Below, piece by piece: positions 12,895-24,490 of a DNA stretch of 64,000 nt; position 1 is the stretch's first letter; the number at the start of each line of letters is the position of its first letter. The notes below the pieces were generated by a model. That model worked only from the letters and a program-made list of their open reading frames with translations. It did not search any database and was not told the origin of the DNA. Both the position numbers and the translations under genes were made by a program. This stretch comes from Ailurus styani (lineage: Eukaryota > Chordata > Mammalia > Carnivora > Ailuridae): positions 223,783-287,782 of the forward strand of contig LNAC01000687.1 of assembly GCA_002007465.1 (NCBI GenBank). The letters run 5' to 3'.

Positions 12895-13112
12895 GTTGGC
12901 TACATATATTGAACTTGAAGCATCGGATTACATGTTTGTTCAATAGCAATAAACTCCCAAAGTTTTATGGGGTCATAAAACCACTGCCTCGGCTCCCACT
13001 TAGGCAGTGCGTAATGTCCACAGGCCGGTTTCCCCGCTAATGGGGCAGCACGAGTGATTTGGGGCTATTAGCTGGAAACATCACATCTGCATTTCCCAAA
13101 ATCTCATAAATA
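12895..13112. promoter_or_regulatory. AT-rich islet with palindromic HOX/CDX-type site
   Basis: A 220-base unique block contains CAATAAACTC, a perfect 8-bp inverted repeat GTTTTATG (12962-12969), spacer GGGT, CATAAAAC (12974-12981), then GCTAATGGGG, GCTATTAGC and CTCATAAATAAAG. TTTATG/CATAAA is the posterior HOX/CDX core (known). It is one of the strongest candidate conserved elements in the window. No repeat family is recognised. Confidence 0.42.
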
Positions 13113-14094
13113 AAGCTGCCCGCCAGAGCACACCAGGCCTAGCCTTGAAGTTCTAGGAGCAGGGAGAGAGGCAGAGTGGACTGGAGATATGAGACATGAT
13201 GGGGGAGTGGGGCACCAGATCAGGGGGAGTGGTGGGGGGAGGGAAGAAATATCCGTAAAATCGAGGGGAATGGGCAGGTGCCCACCCACCCAAATACTGT
13301 CCCTGGAGCTATCCTGCTTAGCACCTCCCTCAAGAGGGACTCAGAAGGTGTCCTGTGAAGGTCCTGGGCCCCCAGCCTCACCTTCCAGGGAAGATAGCCC
13401 CAGGCAGGTGGGAGCTCAGAGGAGAGATGGGGGCTGGGGAGGGGGTGTTGAATGGTCCCTCAGGGAAGGGAGGACGAGAGCTCCAGGCAGAGGGAGACCA
13501 TGTGCAAAAGTGGAGAGGGACAATGAGGTCCCCAGGGACCCCACGGGCCCATCAGGGATCCAGACTGATTGAGAGTGGAAGTGATCAGAGAGCTAGAGGG
13601 GCCAGACGAGGTGGCAGCAGCAGAGCTGGGGGAAATGGCCAGAGTGACATTGAGCAGGCGGAGGCTACCTCCTGGAGGGTGCATTGGGGTGGGGGGGTGC
13701 GACTTCTGTGGGCCTGGGCCCTGGGTGAAGTGCTGCTGGGGGCAGAGATGGAAGAGACAGCTTAGGAGGGGGTGAGCTCCCCATCTCAGGGGAATGCCAC
13801 AAGGGGAAGGAAAGCAAGGGCTGCAGAGAGAGCCTGAGGAAGGGGCTCTGCTCTGGCCTGGACCCAGGCCACCAGGCACACAAGTACTCGCGGGAAACTC
13901 TCAGATGGGTTGGCATGAGGAAGGCCCTGGCAAGCATGGGGCTACCCCCTCAGCCATGGCCAGGTGAGGACGAAGAGCTGGTGTAGGCAAAGCCCCTCAG
14001 GTGGGCCCCACCATTGGCACTGGCCCCCTGGAAACGTGGCTAGGCTCTTAGCAATGCTGGAGTTGGGGGCATGGATGACTTTGCCCTGATCCTG

Positions 14095-14170
14095 TAACTT
14101 TGATATTGAGCTAGGTCCTCAGAAATGCATCGATTTACCAGAATCAATATTTATTGCAGCTTCAAAGCCT
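14095..14170. promoter_or_regulatory. ONECUT/FOX motif islet
   Basis: ATCGAT at 14129-14134, AATCAATA at 14142-14149 and TATTTATTG at 14148-14156 lie within 30 bases. These match ONECUT/CUX and FOX core motifs. Candidate enhancer; inference only. Confidence 0.3.
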
Positions 14171-15249
14171 GGGGAGGGGGGAGCTGCAAGCTGATGAATG
14201 GAGGCCAAGCAGCCAGGGAGTAGCTGCCCTGCCCCCACAGGCCTTGCCAACCTCAGCGCCTGCCGAACCCCCACCCAACAGCCTGGCCCAGGCAGGAATG
14301 GCACAGGACCAGGGGGTACACCCTGTGTCTCGGACAGCCCAATGTCCTATCCCCTGAAGTCTGTATGATGGTTTGGGTTTGAGCTTCCAAGGAACCAAGG
14401 CAATCCAGGGTTACTTCTCCCCAGCAGAAGCCCCTCCCTCCAGGAATACTTTCTGCAAAAGCCCCACGAGGGTTGGGAGGTGTGATGGGTGGGCAGTATA
14501 GGGGGGTACCTTCCCATTCACACAGAGCACCTGGCTTGGCTCTGGGCCTGGGCCAGCAGCAGTGATGCTCACTGGGCAAGGAAGCCGAGTGTCCATCTCA
14601 AGGAGACCCCCTTACCCTGATAGAGGGCTGCACTTCACCCATGAGGCTTCTTCATGCATGACCGTGGTGCATGGCAAGCCCCATGCTCGGCCAGTGTGAG
14701 GTTCTGGTCAATGCTTCCCAACCCGCAGAAGCTGGGCTCTGATTTGGAGCATCTGAGGATTTCTGGGGTATTAGCATCCCCCCAGGGCAGATTCCAAAGT
14801 GACCAGTGGGCTGTCACTGCTGTCAGAGTTGGGGACAGCCGGGACTGGCCCACCACTGCCTTGAGGGAATCAGCTCCAGAGCTGCTGCTCCCCTCCGTGC
14901 TCCAGGAATGCCACAGCCCGGAGTTTAGGCAGAGGACAGAAGGAGACCCTCCAGTGGGCCCACAGGCTGGACCTGTAGGACAGGAAGCTAGGAGGCCCGG
15001 GACCATCAGGGTGCTAGAGGGACAGGCAGTCCCTGGTCCGCATGGCATCAAGAAACTCATTTCAGGAGCCCTCCAGGTTCCCGCCCCACACACAGCACGG
15101 AATCAAACAGTAAGATCTGCCAACTGAGAAGTGCAGGGGCGGAAGCGAGGACACCAGGATAGGGAACGCAAGCTTGTGGAGGGGAGTCGAGAGGCCCGGA
15201 ACCCGTGGTGGAGCTCCGCTGGCTCCCGATGACAGAGATCCCTCTGAGG

Positions 15250-15285
15250 GAGCAAATGGGGGAGGGAGGGAGGGAGGGAGCAAAC
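15250..15285. repeat. (GGGA)n microsatellite
   Basis: A short GGAGGGAGGGAGGGAGGGAG purine run. Confidence 0.8.
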
Positions 15286-16569
15286 AGAGAACATGAGTGG
15301 TGGGTGCTCCAAGCCCACCCAGTGTGGGCAGGAAAAGACCGCCACCAAGCCCGGTCAGGGAGGCCACTGGGTGCCACGGCCAAGGATTAGGACAAATGGA
15401 TCTGTTCGCTCTGAAAGTGACCCTGGGCTGTAAAGTGACCTCTCAGCAGTGCAGGGGCCACAGGCCACTCTTGCCGAGTCCTCCCCTGGAGAGGGTCTGC
15501 ATTCACATCCCTGCCCCACGGCTTCCCTGCTCTCCCTCCCGGGGCAGGGAAGGGCCTGAAGCTCCATTGCCTGGAAGTACCATCCCCGGAAAGGCCAGTG
15601 TGCTGGGGTGAACTGGAAGGCGGCCAGGGGTGGCTGTGTGGCCTGTCAGTGCCTCAGTCTCCCCATCTGGAAGATGCTGAGAGAGGCGGGAGGAGGTGGT
15701 ATGCACCTGGCAGGCGGTGGGCTCTTACAAACTAGTACCTTTCCCCCCCTCCCAAAGAAGGTTGTCCTGCCAGGCTGGCCCACAGCCCCTGGGCAAGGAA
15801 GCAGAGGAGCCTGGTTGGGGAGAGTGGGCGGCAAGGACACAAAAGACAGCCCTGGCCACAAAGGGAACCACCCCCCCCCCCAGGAGAAGGGGCAGGAAGG
15901 GGCTCCTGGTACAAACACAAATGCATCCAAGGCCTGACTGGGGCTCAGAGGGGTTCGTCACCAACCCAGGGTCCATGGCGAGTGAGGGGCAGACCAGCAT
16001 GGAGGCCCCTGTCTGGAGATGTCTCTGGAAGGCTTCTTGGAAGAGGAGGCCCTGTCCCTCTGAGAACAGGCAGCCTCTGAGAACCAGTGATTGCACACCC
16101 TGATCCCCACTGATGGAGAATGGAAATTGGAAGGAGGCCAGAGGCTGGCAGACAGCTGCTCTGTGGCTGGATTTAATCTCAACCAAGGCGTGAGGCACTC
16201 CCCCTCCCTCCTCTTCCAGATCTGGGCCAAAAGCCTTCTCCTGTCCTGTCCTTGGAGGCAGAGTGCTGGCTCCACGGACTGCCGGCCTACCATTATTAAC
16301 ACACTGTTGCTTGTGCCCTGAGCATCTCGGCCTTCCAGGTTAAATACAACCATTTAGGAAATCCTTCCAAGAAGCTGTGAATTCTGATACCTCTTTGGCA
16401 GGGGTTGAAAGCATAGCTAGGATGGCCCAAAAAGTGGGATTCCACCCCACCCCAGGGCATGCTGGGAGGCCTGGGACCCAAGCTGCCACGGCGGGCAGAG
16501 GAGAGGCAGAAGATGGGCTAGCATCTACAGACCCTTGTCTGTGGGCTAGCATATACAAGACCAGACAGC

Positions 16570-16745
16570 TGAGAAACCACCGAGCGGTATTTCTCACAGT
16601 CCTGGAGTCAGATGGAGGCCCAGGGAGACTGAGTGTTGGGTAAGGCCCACTTCCTGGTCCATGGTTACCATCTTCTCACTGTGTCCTCACGTGGCGGAAG
16701 GAGTGAGGCAGCAGAAACGCGAGAGGGCTCCAACCAGGCCACAGC
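16570..16745. mobile_element. Old interspersed-repeat relic (family uncertain, possibly MaLR-type LTR)
   Basis: TATTTCTCACAGTCCTGGAG, GGCCCACTTCCTGGTCCATG and TCACTGTGTCCTCACGTGGC occur in the order seen in a common old mammalian interspersed repeat. The element is badly decayed and its ends are unclear. No viral coding sequence is present. Confidence 0.35.
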
Positions 16746-17474
16746 CTCTCAAAAACCAGTTTCCCCACCCTCGAGACACTCACTGATCCTGAGGCCTTGG
16801 CCCAGGCCCGGGAAGGCTGCCCCTGTCTCTGCCTTCTCCAGGAAGCTGACCCCCCACCCCCCGCCCCCAGGACAGACTAAGCCGATCAAAGTCTGTCCCA
16901 CATCTGTCGCCCTTCCTCCCTGAGATGCCTGCTCCCCAAGCAGTGGGAGGGGTTGGGGACTGCTGAGGTGGGGTCCTGGATGGAGAGTAGAGACTGCAGA
17001 GGCCCAGGGAGGCCACGGACCTTGCCTGGGAGCCGCAAGCAGGACAAAAGCCCAGGACACCAGCAGGAGGCCCTCAACAGCTGCTCAAGCAAATATTAGG
17101 CACCTCCCGTGTCTAATTCTCAGAGGGTAGGGGCATTGCCTTCAGAGCCTGGCGGGCAGGTGAATGCTCCACATGGGCCCTGAGCTGGGGTGTCAGAAGG
17201 TCCTGGGGTAACTACCTGGAAGAAGCTGAACCAATAGTCACTGAGTATCTTGGGAGCCCCGGCCACAACCAAACAGCCAGCCCCTCCTCCCAACCTGGAA
17301 GCCTGAGACCAGGAAGGTCTGCGCCCTTAGGGGAAGGGCCACCACAGGACACATCCACCTGTCAAGAGTTTTGTTTACCTGCCAGCCCCTCCTGCGGCTA
17401 GTCACCTCCTGCAGAGAGGCCACCATGCTAAGCCTAGCTCTGGTCTGTCCTCCGTGTTCTGTGGGCATCGATTT

Positions 17475-17565
17475 CCGTGTTTCCAACTGAGCCTGGAATT
17501 AATATCTGGCATTTGGTTGTTTGGGTGGAAACCGCATCAATATTGTCTGCGGGGTGTCCTGGGCC
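17475..17565. promoter_or_regulatory. Candidate conserved noncoding element
   Basis: AATTAATATC, TTTGGTTGTTTGGG, GGAAACCGCA (RUNX-like) and ATCAATATTG (ONECUT-like) lie within about 80 bases of GC-rich surroundings. Inference only. Confidence 0.28.
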
Positions 17566-17689
17566 CCTCTGAGAGACCTCTTCCTGCCCGTGAGCCTGGA
17601 CAACAGTCCCTGGGCCTGACCATTAGGCCACTGAACAAGTCGCATAAGCTGCTCTGGGCCACCCCAAAAAGCCAGGCAGCAACTGCACT

Positions 17690-17745
17690 GTGAGCTGAGT
17701 AGAGATCACCTAAGGGCATGGGTTCAAATCCACCTGCAGGGTTCA
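17690..17745 (+). mobile_element. Possible MIR 5'-end fragment
   Basis: GCATGGGTTCAAATCCACCT resembles the tRNA-derived B-box part of MIR. It is short and diverged, and no functional tRNA fold is present. Confidence 0.3.
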
Positions 17746-17811
17746 CCAGAGCTGTGGGGTGGGTACGTGGCCAGGCCAGATGGGGGCGGGGAGGACACCG
17801 GGAGGCAGCTG

Positions 17812-17831
17812 CTGCCAGTGGAGGGCGCTAA
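17812..17831 (+). promoter_or_regulatory. CTCF-like motif
   Basis: GCCAGTGGAGGGCGCTA at 17814-17830 agrees well with the CTCF core (CCASYAGRGGGCGCTA-like). Occupancy is not knowable from sequence. Confidence 0.4.
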
Positions 17832-20519
17832 TGTGCAGGGCCGAGTTGGACGCATCCCAGAGCTCATGGCCCAGGCGCATCACACAGTGTCCGAGACAGC
17901 GTCCTCATGACCCCACTTACATGGAGATGGGCTGATGGGCCCAAGGCCACCAGCCACGAGCAAGGGCCACGACCAGTCTTCTGACCCCCTCATCTGCACA
18001 GAGAGATCTGTCTTTTGATTTTCCTCATTCCTGACTTGAATCCTCAGCTGATCAGCCCAGAGGCCAGTGTGGAGGAGGCGACAAGGGTCCAGAAGAGCCT
18101 GATGGGACTCCGTCAGGTCCTGTGGAGGAGGGCAGACCTGGCCACGTTCAGGAGGCAGGGTGATGCTGAGCGAAGCCCTTGGACAGCAGGGCATCTGTTT
18201 GCTGGGATGTGACACCCCAGGAGGGCTTGCCCCACAGACTCAGCTGCCTGCTGACCACCGGATTTGTACCAGGTAGATAAGCAGCTGGGCTGGGGCTCCC
18301 TCTCACCGAGGTCTCCCTCGGGCCCAGAGTCACTGGGCTGGCCCAGACTTAAGGAGGCATGAGGGTGACAACAAGCAGTATCAGACAACCCCATCTGCCC
18401 AGGATGGGGTCCTGGGATGCAGACCCTAAGGGGCCAGCTGGAGGTAGGGTCAGAGTGGCAGACAGAGGAGGGGGAGACCAGTGAGGGGTGTAGGTCCTCT
18501 GGGTGTGCAGCCCCGAGCTGACAACAGGCTCTGCCCCTCCCCCTGTTTCTCCATCAGGCCCTGAGGTTTAAGTGAAAGTCAGATATACAGTAGGTGTTTG
18601 CAGGCCTCAAGAAAGGGATGGCTGCTCTGGAAAAGGGCTGAGGAGGCAGGCAGTCCACAGCGCTGGAAGTCAGCCCCAATCTATATCTGCCATCTCTGAG
18701 ATTTCTGTGGGGCATGCAATGGGGCTGGGACATATTTACCTGAGGTCCGGTTGCAAGACGGTATGGGGCCCAGTCCTCCCAAGAACCACCCCATCTTTGG
18801 AGCCAGTATGCCAGGACACACAGCTAGGCCCAGGGGCACCCTCACCACCACAGGCCGCCATGGGTGGGACCCCCCCTGTCCCCACCCCTACCCCCACCCA
18901 GGATGACCAAACCTGCTTCACGGGGAAGCAATGGTTTGCAAGGGCTGGGCACACAGTGGGTGCTCATGCACTGCATGGCCACATCCACCCCTGATACTCC
19001 CTTCTGGGCCCCAAGATGGGAGGGCTTGTCCTAGGATACAGAGCTGGGTGTTCAGGACCTCAGGGCAGTGAGACCCCCAGAGTCCAGCACAGCCTTGGCA
19101 GAGCCCTGGTGGGGGGTCCAAGGAGGCACGTGTCCCAGAGGCCATGTGCAGTGTCTGACCTGTGGCAAAGGAATCAGGTCAGCCTGACTTGCCCCCTCGC
19201 CCGCCACCAGGGGCTCCATGCTGGCCTTGGGGCTCATCACAGGAAGATTAGAGCCAGGAATGCAGGCTGCTTCCAGTTCTTCATTTCAGTGCACATCCTC
19301 TGTTAAGCCTCGGGACAGCCCATTTCCCAGCCTGGCTGTCGGGAGCCTCTGGAGGCCGCCAGTGTTGGCCCCCCTTGTCCCCGACCCTGTCCCCACTCTC
19401 AGCACCTGCCCATAGCCTCTCCAAGGCCTCCCAAGCAGGATTTTAGCTCTTTGACAAGCAGGACTCCCAGCCCCAGGGAGGGCGTCTCCCACCTTCTAGA
19501 AAGTTCCTTGCCTGCGGAGGGGTAGGGAGGCAGATGGGGGTCCAAGGGCCATGCCCCCCCATGAGCCTGCTGCCAGGGATTGACCTAAATCAGGCAGCAA
19601 CATATGCTCAAGCTCCATGTTTAAGGACCTCCCCTGGAGTCATTTATATCCATGAAATCCCAGAAATGACCTGCACAGCCTGTGCCCCGTGTTTGTCCGG
19701 GCAGCACGGAACTGTCTCGGATCTGGAAGAGGTGGCCAGGGGATGTCCATACGTGGGAGCCCTCCGGGCTCAGCGCCACCAGGGGCTATGGGCTCAGGGC
19801 CCCTTGGCCTGCTTCCTCCAAGCATGATTTGGGCTCGAAGAGTCCTTGCTCACTGCCCTGCACCAGACCCATGGCCTAGGGCACACTGAGGCAAGAGCCC
19901 CATCCTCACTGCAGGGCAGCCGCATCGGAACTCGAACTCAGGCCTGCAGCCTCCAGGGCCCAGGGTCCTGAGCTGCCCCATGTCGGGGTCTATGCCCTTC
20001 TTTGCCACCCACCTTGAGGGGTCCACCCCCGCGAGTGTCCGTTCTGGACCCTGCCCACGTGGGCTCATTATCTAGATGACGTGAGCTCTGGACACAGGCC
20101 GAGTCCTTGCTGGGGCCCCAGGCGTCCTCCCCTTCCTGCTCTACTCTGGGAGTCAGGAAGGGCGCTGGGAGAACAGTTTCTAACATACAGGCCTCAGACA
20201 ATGGGCCACCAGGCTGTCTGCCAGCTGGACCCACATCTCTGGTCTGTGCTCAGCCATGCCAACCCTTGATGGGGGGCAGAGAGGTCAGGTCCCCTCCCCC
20301 ATGCCTGTCCCCTATGCCATGGGTCCTGGGCAAGGAGCCACACCCTGGGTCTCAGTTCACCCTCTGTGTCGAGGGGGTTCTGGAGAGGCAGCCCAAGACA
20401 GGTGGCCTTTGCCATTGGCTGTGTGAGTCTGAGGACAGATGAGTCCACCCCTGACTGAGGAGGGCTCAGGGAGCAGACCCCTGCTGACTCAAGGCACCCC
20501 AAGCTTCCCCGCAAAATGC

Positions 20520-20592
20520 CATTCCTGCCACCTTGCCAATGAATAAATATGCTGACAGATTAACCGGCAAATAAAAGGCCTGGACACAGGTT
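20520..20592. promoter_or_regulatory. AT-rich islet
   Basis: CCAATGAATAAATATGCTGA, AGATTAACCGG and GCAAATAAAAGG lie within 60 bases. They resemble CCAAT, MAF-half, FOX/HOX and MYB-type motifs. Candidate element only. Confidence 0.3.
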
Positions 20593-20881
20593 CAAGGGCA
20601 CAAGTGTACATGAGATGAGGCTGGGGGGGGGTGGATGCTGGGAGCCTAGAGTTAGACAAGAATGGCTACAGCCACTTTGGCCCCCAGGTTGCCAAGGGCA
20701 GCCTCAGTCACAGGACAGCAGACAAGGGAGCCCAGCTGGGCCAAGCAGCAACAAAGGGGGTCCCACCCCGTCCCTCTGCCTCTCCTTACCCACATCCCCT
20801 GCCTGCTCACCCCTAGTCCACGCGCCCACCCAAATGAGCCCCATACTCCACTCAGTCCTCTGTCCGTCTGCCCACCCACTT

Positions 20882-21290
20882 CACTATTGTTTACTGGAGG
20901 GTTTTCTTCAAAAGGTTTTTTTTTTCACTTAAGTGATTATATTTTGAAAGGAAATCTTACAGCACCACTGGAAATGGAAAACAAGCATCGCAGGCGGCAA
21001 ATAGAAGGTATCCGTACAAACAGAATGGCAACAAAACAGGTTATGAAATCCCGCGAGGCCTGGGACCTGCAGAAGGCTGGAACCTCGCAGAGCAGCTCCA
21101 GCTCCATGCCGAGCTGGGAGGGACACTGGTCCTGGTCATTCCTCGATGACATCCCCATCATGGGCTCTTGCACTTTCAGGGAGAGCACCCCCTTTCAAAA
21201 GTCAGAAAGCTCTTCTTTTATTCTGTGCATTAATTAGGTACACGGGTGAGTGATATCTAGTTGGAACATGAAATAACTGAATCTTGGCCC
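20882..21290. promoter_or_regulatory. Candidate conserved noncoding element with NK2-type palindrome
   Basis: A 400-base lower-GC block contains ATTGTTTACT (FOX/SOX-like), a T-run, the perfect palindrome CACTTAAGTG at 20926-20935 (two overlapping NK2 homeodomain half-sites), GTGATTAT, and at its end GCATTAATTAGG and GAGTGATATC. An open plus-strand frame crosses it but shows no domain. Regulatory function is inferred. Confidence 0.38.
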
Positions 21291-22832
21291 CCATTCAGGA
21301 CAGGGACTCCCACTTCCTACTGTTTGCTGTGGGCCTCAGGGTCCTGGGAAGCCCCAGGCTCACCGCCAAGCCCCTAGTCAGAGCAACAAAATAGCAGCCC
21401 CAGCCTGGAGGTGCAGATTCCCTGCCCATCTCTTAGAATCCCCTACACCTGAGCTCCTCAAGGCACTGAGAAGTCCAGCAGGAGACCCCTTCACCTTGTT
21501 TGACCCACGGTTTCCTGGGGGACCTTTTCTCCCCCAGCTCTGCCCTGCATCTAGAGGGTCTCCTGGGAGGACAGACAGTGGGCATCCCTTCTGGACAGAC
21601 AACAGCCATTCTCACTGATAAGAACACTTATGGATCCAGCTCTGCTCCAACAGTGAAATGATTCCCACCCAGATGGCATGTGGCCATTCTTCCTGTTGTG
21701 TCCAGCAAAGCCATGGGTACATAATGCTTCCCGTGGCTCTATTGATTCAGACCAGGAGCTACAGCCTCTCAGCTTCCCCCAGCCTGAGTGGGAGACCCCT
21801 GGGCTCAGTCCTTGGCTGTGTGCTCTCTGTAGGCCTTATCGCACCTTGGCTGACATCCCTCTATTGGGACATCCTGTACCGAGCTATAAAAGGAAAGTGA
21901 AGCTGGCCCTCTCCTGCACACAGTGGGTGCTCAGAGAAGGCTTGTTAGACAGAACATATACTCTTGTCCACTCTGGGCTGGGCCCCAAATCTGTGGGGCC
22001 TGACAGGTGGGGGCTGAGGTGGTCTCCCAGTTCTGGGGTCTGACCTGCCCAGGAGGATCCTATAGCTGTGAGGCAGCCCTGGGGATCAAGCTGCCTGCCC
22101 AGTGAGACCAGTCTGTGCTTCAGAGATGGCAGAGCCCACAACCAGGTGGGCTTCCCTTCTGGAAGGGGCAGGCTTTGTAATGTGCCTTTCAGAATGGAGG
22201 AGATGCTGGCCAGCAGAGGTTTGGAAAAGGAAATGCCAGGTGGTGGGAAGGGCAGGAACAGACATGACCCCTGGAGGTGCGGGAGGTGTTTGGAAACCAA
22301 GCTAGCCCAGAGGCCAGAGGGCAGGTCCTGGGGGTGTCAGGAGGTGAGGAGGGCTGGGGGAAAGTGGGAGCTGCCCTGGACCCACCAAGCCCAGGAGACT
22401 GAAGTCAGTGGCACTAAGGGTCAGGTAGGGGTGGCCACTCTAACCACCAAGAAAGGGCTGGTACACCTCTGTCCCCATGCCCTGGCCCTTCAAGGCCGCA
22501 TCCAACCCTGTGGGACAGGGAACAAGCCAGGCCAGTGCACTTCTCAGTCCTCCTGGTCAGAGAAGCCTGAGTAGAAGGCTACAAGGAGCCACTTCCTGGG
22601 TGGCAGGCTCTGTCCTTGGGAGACTGCAGTTGGAGCCGACAACCAGGAGCATGGTTGGCAGAAAGCATCAGGGCCAACCCTCCCCATCCCAGCTCTGAGA
22701 CCGTAGGAGCCCCTGCCTGAGCCCCAGCCACTGTGTCCTGCTCAAACATGTCGACATCACTGGCCCAATGGCAAACTGTCACTGTTTTCTCTGTGGATTC
22801 AGAGGTGTTCCCAGGACTTGGTGATGTTGGAA

Positions 22833-22884
22833 GTTGGAGTGCAATGGAGTGCACTGGAGTGCACTACCAGAGTGCAATGGAGCT
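22833..22884. repeat. Short direct repeats of GGAGTGCA
   Basis: GGAGTGCAAT, GGAGTGCACT, GGAGTGCACT and AGAGTGCAATGGAG follow one another, giving a local 10-11 base periodicity. It is a small unstable tandem repeat. Confidence 0.7.
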
Positions 22885-24059
22885 GTCAGGCCAGGCCTCC
22901 AGGGTGTCCCCAAGCACCCCACAGGGACTCACACAGCCTTGGGTCTAGCCCCAGGCCTCAGTGTCCCCTATAGGGCCTTTCAGCCTATTAGGCCCCTGGT
23001 ACTCCCCCATGCCTGGCCTTGGGATGCCAGGGGGCATGAAATCAGACAGGCAGTGAGTCCCACGGGCCACTCTAGTGAACCATGGACAGGCCCACAGCTG
23101 AGGGAGGATGCCAGGCTCACCGCCAACACCTCCTCCCCAAGGCCTCACCCACCACGAAACCTTCCTGTTGCCACAGCATCAGTTCCATCCCATAATGCAC
23201 TGGACAGAAGACTGCATCCTTGTTGGGGGTTGGTATGGTAGCCATGGGGGGCCCATGGGTTGCAGGGCCATGGAGGGTTCTAGGGGGCTGTGGGGGTCCG
23301 TGGAGGGGGGCTGTCATAGGGAGGACACAATTTAGACCAATAGAGGGGAGTCACCAGCTTGGGGACTCACAGTTGGTGTCTCCCCTGACGGCCCCTGGGA
23401 TGCAAAGGGCCAGGACTGGGGCAAGCATGTTCCAGCAGGCAGCCGACTCGCTCCTCAAAGTGGCCCCAGTGAGCCCCATGACAAGGGCCTGTGGACAGGT
23501 ACCTGGAACAGTCTGGCTGGTCCCAGGACAGGAGGGCTGAACTCAGTCTCTTCAGCCCTAAATCGTCCCACTAATGCCCACCCAAGGTGGTGAGGGGATA
23601 GCCTGGCCAGGCCTAGAGCAGCAGAGGGCTTCTTCCTCACCACCTAGAAGGCCCCAAGTGTCCCCACATGTGCCAGGGACCCTAGACCTCTTTTACCCAG
23701 CCACACTCATCACCCAGGTCCTGGGGGCTGTCCTCAGGCACTCACTCAGGGAATGCTTACAGACCCCTGACAAGGCTGGGAGGCCCAGAAAGTGGCAGAA
23801 CCAGAACTTACACCTCAGGCCTATGAGGGCATCTGCCACAGGGCCTTTGCTCAGGCCTCCTTCTGTGCCACCCAGTGAGGCTGCCTGATGGGTCCCACAG
23901 GAGATGCTCAAGGTGAGGGTCCCGAAGGCTCAAGCCAGGCCGGCAAGTGCACTGTTGGGGGCCAGGTCTGTGGTGGGCCCAAGGTGTTGGCAGATGGCCC
24001 GGAAGTTTGGGCCAGACAGTGAAGTTTGACAAGACTGTGGTGACAGCCATGTCCACTGT

Positions 24060-24310
24060 AGGCCCTGTAAGCCTCTGCCAGAAATTGACCCTAAGGATAA
24101 AACAGAGATGCACATGCATTCTCGTACTGTTTTCTGAGCCCTATTTTCTAACACAGAGAAGTCAGCCCAAATGTCCAACCAGAGCAAGACAGGCCCATAA
24201 ATGATGGGTCCTCACCCTGGGAACACAGGCGGCCAGTGAACCTGTCTTTCTGGAGAATCTCTAAAAGCAGGACATGTGAGCTTGTGTTCATGGAAAAGCA
24301 AGACCAGGGC
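24060..24310 (+). mobile_element. Decayed L1-like 3' fragment
   Basis: GAAATTGACCCTAAGGATAA, a later CCCAAATGTCCAACC and GAAAAGCAAGACCAG follow the order of a common ancient L1-type 3' segment. Divergence is high and the ends are approximate. Confidence 0.33.
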
Positions 24311-24394
24311 ACAAGGGGGCTTGCAGGACCAGGCCAACAGAGATACCCAGGAAATCTACCCCAAGAGGGCAGGCCAGTGGGACCCCGCATCTAG

Positions 24395-24490
24395 CTTGCC
24401 TTTAACGTTTTCAGATTTATTGTGTTCCAATTGCCACAAAAATGTTCTTCCTTTCGTAACGACAAAGAATACAATGTAAAGTTAAGGCTG
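24395..24490. promoter_or_regulatory. AT-rich islet
   Basis: CAGATTTATTGTGTTCCAAT, ACAAAAATG, CGTAACGACAAAGAATACAA and TAAAGTTAAGG form a non-repetitive AT-rich stretch. SOX-like ACAAAGAA and ACAAT cores are present. Candidate only. Confidence 0.22.
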
